A DNA stretch of 64,000 bases from positions 41,871,757-41,935,756 of the forward strand of contig JANJXV010000002.1 in the NCBI GenBank assembly GCA_024803745.1. The letters run 5' to 3'. Below, piece after piece: positions 56,131 through 64,000 of the stretch (its first letter is position 1; each line of letters starts with the position of its first letter). Made by a program: the position numbers and the translations under genes. The notes beneath the pieces were generated by a model, which did no database searches, was not told where the DNA came from, and saw only the letters and a list, made by a program, of their open reading frames with translations. Source of the DNA: Megascapheus bottae. Its lineage: Eukaryota > Chordata > Mammalia > Rodentia > Geomyidae.

Positions 56131-57130
56131 GTAGGGTTTCATTTTTGCTAGAGCTGCCCTACTATGCTGAGGTTAGTAGGGTATGTTTCAGGAACATTAG
56201 GTAGTATTTAAAGGTTATTTTCAGCTTGAGCATCAGAATGTACTCTGCCACTCCTGAAGCCCACACTTTGTCCTCCTTAGGAAGTACTCTAGGAAGTTTC
56301 GGGTATGTGAGGTAATATTTGCCGATGAGTCAAAAGATCTATGAGCAAGTCTCCTGGGTTAGAATATACTCTACCACTTTTACAGCAGACATTTTGCCCT
56401 GCTCAGGAAGTGGAAGCTCTGGCTTTTCTATGGCAAGCTTTTCTCTCTATTGTGCCTAGACTGCCAGTTTAATGTTTTCCCTGGGGGAGTGTGGGGAGGA
56501 TGGGTTAAAGACTCAATGAGCCTAGTTGGCTGCTCTCTGTGTCTTTCTTTGGCCAGATCCCAGAAGCTATGCTCTAGTGAGCAGCTTTTAGCATGCCTTC
56601 TTTTGTCTTGGTGTTAGGGAGTGCCTTCACTCAACTACAGGTCCATGACCACATGGGAGGACTTTAAGTATGACCTCTTGAGTAGAATTTTTCTTGGGAA
56701 TCAAATGTATTTCTGTCTTGTCTGGGCTTGGTTGGAGAAGGTTAACACTGGCTGTAGCAAAGGTCACTTTGCTCTATCTGCTCTTTGGTTTTAGGCTATC
56801 TGTGGTAGGTTCTCTAACCCACCTGTTCAGCTTTAAGATTTCTTCAGGGAAATGTACTTGCTACTACTCTGTGGTGGGCAGGTTTGTACAACAGCCCTCA
56901 GGGTTAAGGTTGATTTGTTTCCTTTGTTTGTTTCTAGTCAGTGTCTTCTTCCTCCCAGGAATGCCAATCAAATGCAGATATATGGCTGACACAAGACAGG
57001 CAACATCCACTTAGCCCCCTGTGACAATTGCTTGTAGCTTTACCTGAATTGGGGGCTAGTACAGAGAAGATCTTCAAAGGAGCTTAATGGTTAACCGTTT
57101 GTTTAGAGAGATAAATTGTCTGATATTACC
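56131..57130 (-). mobile_element. Unclassified repeat-like segment upstream of ancient L1 ORF2
   Basis: Directly continues the antisense L1 beyond ORF2 start but does not look like ORF1. It holds an imperfect duplication (56234-56285 and 56360-56411) and GC-richer sequence to about 57000. It could be an unusual L1 5' region or another repeat. Orientation is assumed from the neighbouring L1. The 106-codon + frame at 56694-57014 is not credible. Confidence 0.35.
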
Positions 57131-57221
57131 CAAATTTATCAAGCTACTACCTATTCCTTTACTCTTATGGCTAGATTTACCTTCTCTTCTATCTTGGTTT
57201 TGTTCTTGTTTGTTTGTTTGT

Positions 57222-57425
57222 TTGTTTTTTCTTTTTGTCAGTCATTGGGCCTGAACTCAAGGCTCAGGCACTGTCCCTGAACATCTTTTGCTCAAGGCTA
57301 ATGCTCTACCATTTGAACCACAGCACCACATCTGGCTTTTTCTGTTTATGTGGTACTAAGGAATCGAACCCAGGGTATCATGCATGCTAGGCAAGCACTC
57401 TACCACTAAGCTGTATTTCCAGCCC
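57222..57425 (-). mobile_element. IDL-Geo SINE
   Basis: Reverse dimer after a (TTTG)n tail remnant at about 57205-57228. GGCCTGAACTCAAGGCTCAG, GGAATCGAACCCAGGGTATC and CATTTCCAGCCC at the head. Confidence 0.93.
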
Positions 57426-57426
57426 T

Positions 57427-57639
57427 TTGTTCCTCCTCCTCCTCCTTTTCCTTCTCTTTCTCTTCCCTTTCTCTCCCTTCCTCCCTCCCCTACCTCCTTT
57501 CCTTTCCTTTCCTTTCCTTTCCTTTCCTTTCCTTTCCTTTCCTTTCCTTTCCTTTCCTTTCCTTTCCTTTCCTTTCCTTTCCTTTCCTTTCCTTTCTTTT
57601 CCTTTCCCTTCCCTTCCCTTCCCTTCCTTTTCTTTCTCC

Positions 57640-57707
<68 letters not shown>

Positions 57708-57714
57708 TGTCTCC

Positions 57715-57776
<62 letters not shown>
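57427..57776. repeat. Compound polypyrimidine satellite: (TCC)n, (CCTTT)n, (TTTC)n, C-run, (TC)n
   Basis: About 350 bases of almost pure pyrimidine in five blocks: TCC/CTT-rich start, CCTTT pentamers (about 57497-57630), TTTC tetramers (about 57640-57708), a C12 run at 57719-57730 and (TC)n to 57774. All long frames through it are artefacts. Confidence 0.98.
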
Positions 57777-57778
<2 letters not shown>

Positions 57779-57839
57779 ACTGTGTACTTAAATTTCTCAT
57801 GTGGTTTATACCACTGGATTTCTTTGTTAACCTTCAATT

Positions 57840-58570
57840 ATGTTTTTTGTGCATTTGATTTGTAAATTTGATTTTTTCTAATGATTTAATGAAAGTATTC
57901 AGTAAGCATGTCTTTTTGTCCTGCTTTCTCGAACAATTTCTGTGAGATGAGTATTTTATATTTCCGATGTTTGAGGGAATTGAATGATGAAATGATTTGG
58001 TTATGAAGTTCTTTTTGTGAGAATGTTTAAAACTGTATATTCCATTTCATTAATAGACACTGGCTTAATCATATTTTCTAGTTCTTAGAGTTTGGGTAAC
58101 TTGTATTTTTCTAGGACATTACCTATATCATCGAAAATTTCTCATATTTTAGGAAAATGTATATAATACCTATGTTGGGTTTTACTTTTGTGGGAAATAA
58201 AGTTACATCACTTTATACTTTCTTTTGATAACTTGTATTTTCTCTTTATTGTCCTGGTCAGTCTTAGTAGGTTCACTTTTATTATTACTAATACTTTTCC
58301 AAAAATCAACTTTTAGATCACATTTTTGTCTTTGCAGCATGCTTGTTTTCTATTTTTGGAGTCTCCTTTTCTAATCTTTACTATTTCCTTTTTACATTTT
58401 GGGGTTTTATTTATTATTCCTTTACAGTTTCCTGAGATGGAAATTTAGATAGTTGGAAATTCAGCTTTTCTTTCTCTAATCTGATAAAAGTCTAGTAAAC
58501 TCCCTTTTATTCCTGGCTACATCCTATGAGTTTTGTTATATTACATCTTAATTACTTACACCTTCCACCT
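57840..58570 (-). mobile_element. Second ancient L1 ORF2 fragment, reverse transcriptase region
   Basis: Antisense: CTTGTATTTTTCTAGGACAT, CCAAAAATCAACTTTTAGATC and CTGGCTACATCCTATGAGTT. It overlaps the ORF2 segment already present at 54.6-55.1 kb, so it is a separate L1 copy or a duplication, not a continuation. Confidence 0.72.
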
Positions 58571-58632
58571 CCCTTCCTTATTCCTTCTTCCTCTATTAAA
58601 ACAATTTCAGCCACTCTTATCATTATATTTTC

Positions 58633-58828
58633 TTTTTTGGAGGGGGGCAGTCCTGAGCTTAAGCTCAGGGCCTGAGCACTGTCCTTGGACTTTCTCAAGG
58701 CTAGAGCTCTACCACTTGAGCCTCAGCACCACTTCCAGCTTTTTTCTAAATATGGGTTACCCAGGAATTGAACCCAGGTCTTCATGCATGATAAGCAAAC
58801 ACTCTACCACTAGGGCAAACTCCCAGCC
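58633..58828 (-). mobile_element. IDL-Geo SINE with 17-base target duplication
   Basis: Reverse dimer. CTTATCATTATATTTTC at 58616-58632 and CTTATCATTCTATTTTC at 58829-58845, one mismatch. Confidence 0.95.
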
Positions 58829-58845
58829 CTTATCATTCTATTTTC

Positions 58846-59129
58846 ATATATGCATAAAGTACTTCGACTATATTCAACCTCATTCATCTTGTACAATTAA
58901 TAAAGGCTAATAAACAAATATATACAAATAAAAACCTTAAGAATATTTTCAAGTGGTTATTTGTTGTTTCTCTTAGACAAATGAATTGTTAAGAGAAGGA
59001 TGTATTTCTTAACTTTCAAGTTCCTTTCTAACATCAATTTTATGGTACCTGCAGTTCAGTTTTTCTCAATTCATTTATAGAATCTATGTTTCAGTTCAAC
59101 TCTAACTGCACAGAGTTAACACAGACCAC
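58846..59129. other. No feature seen
   Basis: AT-rich, unassigned. Confidence 0.5.
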
Positions 59130-59560
59130 ATAGGTTTCGAACTTCATGCCCACTTCAGATTCCTTTCACAAGTCCTAGGGTTCTCAAGCCATCTATATTT
59201 CTTTTTGACTAACCTAAATTTCAAGTCTTCCCACATCCTCCTCAGGTTTGATAATAGCTCAGAGTGGCTCATAAAAGTAATGAGAGCACTATACTTACAA
59301 TTAGCATTTTATTATTCAAATGAAGAGGTACATATAACAAGTTTTGAACTCAAGAGCTCCCATGGAGACAGACTGTAGTCCTTCCACAGAATATTGATAC
59401 ATTTACCAGCCAGAAATCTCTCTCAAATCTGAGTATACAGTTTTTTGTCAAGTTTTTTTTGGGTAGTAATGATGGATTCAATCACTGGCAGAATGATTGA
59501 ATAAACACTTCCCTGAAATTCAAGAGACAGGGATGAAAATGCTGACCATCTCACCAACAG
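59130..59560. mobile_element. Ancient interspersed repeat, family not assigned
   Basis: GGTTTGATAATAGCTCAGAG, GTGGCTCATAAAAGTAATGA, then TCAAGTTTTTTTTGGGTAG and TTCAATCACTGGC recall a widely dispersed placental repeat with the same order of blocks. I cannot name the family or its orientation. Confidence 0.4.
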
Positions 59561-60067
59561 CTTGTTTTCTGACATGACTGGCTCTTTTCCAGCACTGTAT
59601 AAGGACACATTATCAGTCACTTCACTACCATAAATTTAAGTATGCTAAATTAATAACCACAAGTGATTACTAACATAACCTATAGATTGGCCCATTGCAT
59701 GTTAAAACCAATTCTTCCACCATGTTCCCATTCCTTTCTTCTCTGCTTTTCAAAAGACTATCTGGTGGGCTCAGTATGATGTTGTTATGATATTGTGATT
59801 TGTATGATAGGTATTATAACAGTAAATACTACGATATGTATTATATATTTTATATTCTACATCACATGTGTATATAAATATCACACACCTATCTGTTGAC
59901 TCTGTCTAGCCCTTAGTATTTCTTCTTTTTTCCCTCCAGCTGGTCTCCCCCCTTGATGAGTCTCCTTTTACATTCATGATCTACAACCATCACTGTTGGC
60001 ATTGCCATCATTACCTTAGGTCTATTACTAAACAAATGAGTGAAAAAATACTGCATCTGTTTCTTTC
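59561..60067. other. No feature seen
   Basis: Unassigned. Confidence 0.5.
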
Positions 60068-60720
60068 TTTAATTTTTTTATTGTGAAGGTGATATACAAA
60101 GGGGTTACAGTGACCTAAGTCAGGTATTGAGTACATTTCTTTTTGAAGCACACTTGGCTTTTTTTTGTTTTTTGTTTTGCAAGTCCTGGGGCTTGAACTC
60201 TGGGCCTGGGCACTGTCCTTGGACACTTTTTGCTCAAGGATAGCGCTCTGCCACTTGAGCTACAACACTACTTCTGGTTTTTTTCTGTGTATGTGGTACT
60301 GAGGAATCTAACCCAGGGTTTCATTCATATGAAGCAAGCACTCTACCACTAGTCTCCACTCCTGGCCCCTCACACTTGACTTTTTGAGCTTGGCTTATCT
60401 CCCTTGACACAATGATCTCCAGTTCCTTCTCCTTTCCTAGAAATGCTGCAATTTCATTTTACTTCTATAGCATATAAAATATGTACCATATATGTACGTA
60501 TACATGTTTCTTTATCCATACATCAGTTGTTAGGCACCTCAGTTTGGCTATTGTGAACAGATCTAAAATAAATATGGGTATGCAAATATCTTTTTAATAT
60601 AGTGATTTAATTTCTTTTTGATATATGCCTAGAGTGGTATAGTGGGGTTATAAGGTAAATCTATTTTTAGCATTTGAGGAACTTCCAATGATTATTTTCT
60701 CTTCCATTTTTTCTTACTTA
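60068..60720 (-). mobile_element. Older L1, 3' UTR and ORF2 end, split by a SINE
   Basis: 3' UTR at the left (AGGTGATATACAAAGGGGTT, TTGAGTACATTTCTTTTTGA). After the SINE: TTATCTCCCTTGACACAATG, GGCTATTGTGAACAGATC and CCTAGAGTGGTATAGTGG, which is antisense ORF2 end. It ties the short fragments of this 3' UTR family elsewhere in the window to L1. Confidence 0.8.
60161..60370 (-). mobile_element. IDL-Geo SINE in an older L1
   Basis: Reverse dimer. CACACTTGGCTT at 60149-60160 and CACACTTGACTT at 60371-60382 flank it (one mismatch). It contains the longer GGACACTTTTTGCTCAAGG form of the Geo half. Confidence 0.93.
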
Positions 60721-60738
60721 AAAGTGTATGTATGAGAA

Positions 60739-60741
<3 letters not shown>

Positions 60742-60800
<59 letters not shown>

Positions 60801-60808
60801 TATGTGTG
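60742..60808. repeat. (TG)n microsatellite
   Basis: TG dinucleotide with TATG interruptions at its right end. Confidence 0.97.
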
Positions 60809-61535
60809 TCTATTTCCAAGTTCTCATATCACTAGATACCTGGAGAATTTCACAATCTGTGTCTGCCTCATTACTAGAAATGAGTGCTTCTAAATAACTT
60901 TCTCATGAGATGTTAGTCCAAAGCAATCATAAGTAATTGTCTTAGGTAACAGTTTGAAGATATTTTATTGACCAACTAACCATATGGGAATATCTATTTT
61001 CTTCCAAGCACACCAGCACTTGATCATTTTAAGAACGTTAAACATTTGCATTGAACGACTTCAAACATCAACTGTTACTGTCCATGAAGTGAGTGTACTC
61101 TATATCTTTTGTCTAAAATACCCTATGGGAGCCTCATAGTCCTATTAATTTGTTTTAGGGAATTCTGTAAGGGATAAAGAGGATTGAATATGATGCCTAT
61201 TTCATCTCTCAACTTATATTTCATTTATACTGCTGAACTTCACATAAAATTTGTTTGAAGGCTTTTTTCAGAGTTATTAAAATTTTGTGACCTATCCTTT
61301 TCACAGATACAGCTCCTAATATCATATTATAATTTGAGTTCCTCAACTGCTCATGTGTTTATTCATATGATGTGTACTCACCTTAACTCCATCCTAGCAG
61401 ATAGTATTAACACAAGAAAAGCTGGTGAATCATGTATAGTTCAAATAATGAACTACTTCTATGTCTTAGGAATGTTTTAGAATTTTGTATGGGGACCATG
61501 GGTAATTTTCTTCCCTACTCATCTTTTTAAAGACT
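60809..61535. other. No feature seen
   Basis: Unassigned, AT-rich. Confidence 0.5.
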
Positions 61536-61549
61536 TCTGGGAAGCATTT

Positions 61550-61742
61550 ATTTTTTTGCCAGTCCTGGGCTTGAGCTCAGGGCCTGAGCACTGTCCTTGG
61601 ACTTTCTGAAGGCTAGAGCTCTACCACTTAAGCCTCAGCACCACTTCTGGCTTTTTTCTATGTATGTGTTACTGAGGAATTGAACCCGGGTCTTCGTGCA
61701 TGCTAGGCAAGCACTCTACCACTAGGCCAAACTCCCAGCCCC
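61550..61742 (-). mobile_element. IDL-Geo SINE, near-consensus, with 14-base target duplication
   Basis: TCTGGGAAGCATTT at 61536-61549 and 61743-61756. Full Geo and ID monomers; B box GAATTGAACCCGGGTC. The overlapping 82- and 68-codon frames are artefacts. Confidence 0.97.
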
Positions 61743-61756
61743 TCTGGGAAGCATTT

Positions 61757-62490
61757 TTGATCATCTTTGTACCTTTGTTGGAGACTTTGCCAAAGAGAGA
61801 AATCATCCAAGGGTTGATAACTTTAAAGGAAATCATTGCAGAAAAAAAAGAGGGAGAAAATGACTTCCTAGAAAGTGAAGATGTGACCAAGCTCCCTTCA
61901 GCATAGCGAGCAGCCACTCCTGAAGTACCTACAGATTGTATATTTCAAGATGTCAGCATTTTGTCTTTTAAATGGAGTCACATGCATAATTTATGAATGG
62001 GATTTTTAGGAACTGAGTTAAACTAAAACTCTGATTATCTTATCTCCCACAGTATAGCTGAAATCTCCTTATACTCTCAATATAATTGAAGACAAACTCT
62101 TGTAAAAATCCTTTCTTTAACATTCTTAATTCTTACAGTCTTTCAAGACTATTACAAGTGCTTTTTTTCCTTTGCAAATATTTGGTAAGACTAATATACT
62201 ATTTATACCGAAACATTTTCAATTATTCAGCCTCATCTAACTAGTGAGGAAAATTACATCGCAGGGGATAAACCCACTTGGAGAAAGAGAACATAATACA
62301 CACACCTGTCACCTTGGAAAAAAACTGAGCCTTTGATGAGTTTGTACTTGCTCAAAAGAGGGGCAAATGGAAAACTACCGTCACTTAAAAAATGGAAAGC
62401 TATTTTTCGTCTTTGCAATACATGTAGTTGGTCAATGACTCATAACCCCCAATGCATTTAAGTACCACAGCACAAGCTTGTTAGTCACGA
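61757..62490. other. No feature seen
   Basis: Unassigned. Confidence 0.5.
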
Positions 62491-62499
62491 TCATCTCCT

Positions 62500-62962
62500 C
62501 CTGCTCCCCTTCTTCCATAGTGAGGAGTATCCAGAGAAACGAGGCAAAGGGGACATATAATTTAATATAAGGAATGTATGTATATAGATAGTTATAGAGA
62601 ATGAGAGATACCATAATCTGCAGTCAGTACCCTGGTTACCCAGGAGAGGAAATCGAATAATTCCAGTATAATTCCAAAGGCCTTAAAATCAATTCTTCTT
62701 GTTCCTTCTTGAAGATCAATCGGGTAGACTGACATTTCTTGAGGACAGGCATGTAGAGTGATTTTTCCTTTCCGCCAGTTTTTTCTTCTACGTAGTTGGT
62801 ACTAAGTTGGATGATGCTTACCCACATTATGGAGAGCAGTCTTTTGCTCAGTCTGTCCATATAAATACTAATATCATCCAGAAACTCTCTTAGACATGTT
62901 TAACCAACTATCTGGACATTCCCTGTGCTAGTCAAGTTGGCGCACAAAATTAACCATCTAAG
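62500..62962 (+). mobile_element. MLT2-like ERVL solo LTR
   Basis: Matches the MLT2 LTR in order: GAGTATCCAGAGAAACGAGG near the start, the ATAGATAG-rich stretch, TCTGCAGTCAGTACC, CCACATTATGGAGAGCAGTC, CATCCAGAAACTC and the terminal AGTCAAGTTGGCGCACAAAA with AATTAACCATC. Length (about 460) fits a near-complete LTR. No retroviral coding sequence is attached, so it is a recombined solo LTR or truncated relic. Confidence 0.82.
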
Positions 62963-63599
62963 CATCTTATCAGGCATCAAGTCTTGTGCATTCTGCATTC
63001 AAAGAACGCATCTGTCTGCTCTTCCATCATATTCCCTCTTTCCATCCCTTCCTTCATTTTATTCTCTTCTCCTCTTTCACTCTCTTCAGCTTCCTAAATC
63101 ATGTACTTGTCCTCAGTTTGATAATAATGTTGTACAAACATGTTATAAAATACAATGTAGTAGAATGGCAAAAAGAACTTGTCTGTGGTTCACAAACCTT
63201 GTAAGTTGTTTGAACTTCTGCAAGTCACTGAAACTTCTCAGGCCTCGGGTTCTATTAAAGAACTAATTTGGGTGAATGTGGTTTTCTTTTTTGTCTTTTT
63301 TTCTTGAAAGATTTTATTAACACCAATTTTTACATCATATTTCAAATGTCATGTTTAACAAACAAGTATTCAATAAGGGAATCTCTATATGCAATTGCTG
63401 GCAGATAAATTTTAGAACATAATTAAAATTAAGCTGAGGGTTTGTATGTCATAGATACATATTGGTCTACATAATATAACATTACATGTATTCTTTATAG
63501 AGAGTATATATCCCATCATAGATTTTTATGTGTATGTAGTTAATATTTATATCTCTAAGACCGTGTCAATAACCTTGGGTACCTGAATATTGAGTCATT
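62963..63599. other. No gene seen
   Basis: The 113-codon + frame at 62925-63266 starts inside the LTR and has no recognisable domain. The rest is AT-rich. Confidence 0.45.
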
Positions 63600-64000
63600 G
63601 CTCTTGTGCTGTTTTGATTTACTATCCACATATCAAAGAGACCGTGCTTCTTTTGTTCCTTTGGTCTTGATTTATCTCATTCAACATGATTTGCTCTAGT
63701 TTCATCCACTTCCCAGCAAATGCCATTATTTTATCTTGTCTTTTGGCTATATAGAATTCCATTGTATATATGCACCACATTTTTTTGTCTCCACTCATCT
63801 GTAGTGGGGCATCTGGGTTGTTTCCATCTGGGTTGGCTATTGTGAATAGTGCAGTGATGAACATGGCTGAGCAGGTGTCCTTATCATATCCTGGTTTATG
63901 ATGCCCCGAGTAGATGCCCAGGAGTGGTATGGACAGATTGTAGGGAAGATCTATTTTCATTTTTTTGAGAAACTTCTGAACTGCGTTCCAGAGTAGCTGT
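63600..64000 (-). mobile_element. L1 ORF2 C-terminal end, continuing past the window
   Basis: Antisense L1: on the minus strand 63960-63622 gives a 112-codon frame with SIPLLGIYSG, SAMFITALFTIANPD and KKMWCIYTMEFY, the same ORF2 end as at 15.8-16.1 kb but from a different L1 lineage (closer to the 48-49 kb copy). The 3' UTR side is short or missing and the 5' side runs off the right edge. Confidence 0.9.

Noticed and set aside
57384..57837. Long open frames (115-137 codons) on both strands
   Set aside because: They read through pyrimidine-only simple repeats; the peptides are periodic FLSF/KERK strings without gene context.
62500..62962. Intact endogenous retrovirus
   Set aside because: Only LTR sequence is present; no gag, pol or env reading frame flanks it.

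Overview
This window is non-coding mammalian DNA from a rodent. The sequence is visibly AT-rich and dominated by retrotransposon debris. The best lineage clue is a dimeric SINE whose left half is an ID-like tRNA(Ala)-derived unit and whose right half is the 'Geo' unit. IDL-Geo SINEs were described as restricted to Geomyoidea (pocket mice, kangaroo rats, pocket gophers), so the host is very probably a geomyoid rodent. About 20 IDL-Geo copies and a similar number of a sister SINE (7SL/B1-like head joined to a Geo-like tail) are present on both strands.

No functional protein-coding or RNA gene is supported. The one recognisable cellular gene sequence is a processed retrocopy of ribosomal protein L17 (uL22) mRNA on the minus strand at 12801-13459. 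It has no introns, a 5' pyrimidine-rich leader, an almost full-length open frame and a 12-base target-site duplication. All other open frames are L1 remnants, frames through SINEs or simple repeats, or chance frames.

Layout. 0-7 kb: a 3' L1 piece, an ERVL (MLT2-like) scrap, a MER5-type hAT relic, and an antisense L1 with a perfect 15-base duplication. 7-12 kb: B1, B1-ID and Geo SINEs, including a Geo SINE split by an L1, and an ancient L1. 12-17.3 kb: the Rpl17 retrocopy, a MIR, a B1-ID SINE, a 1.5-kb L1 3' part and a second antisense L1 with a 17-base duplication. 17-25 kb is comparatively repeat-poor except for a triple nest at 20.3-21.0 kb. 25-33 kb: SINEs, MIR and an antisense L1 with a perfect 19-base duplication. 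33-45 kb: an L1 3' UTR, an ancient L1M, Geo SINEs, MIR, L2 and a MaLR LTR. 46-50 kb: SINE, a MER5-type relic, an old L1 carrying a SINE, and two MIRs. 51-58.6 kb is a dense LINE cluster: an ancient antisense L1 ORF2 broken by SINEs and by an opposite-strand 5' half of a younger L1, then a compound microsatellite and another ancient L1 ORF2 piece. 58.6-64 kb: SINEs, old L1, an MLT2-like ERVL LTR, and an antisense L1 that runs off the window end.

The parts do not form a genetic system. They record successive waves of insertion: L2/MIR/MER5/ancient L1 first, then MLT2/MaLR LTRs, then B1-ID, then Geo SINEs with the youngest L1s. L1 machinery probably mobilised the SINEs and the Rpl17 mRNA, which is why they share 7-19-base target duplications. 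I found no sign of an undescribed multi-gene system. The most interesting signal is the modular origin of the Geo SINEs.
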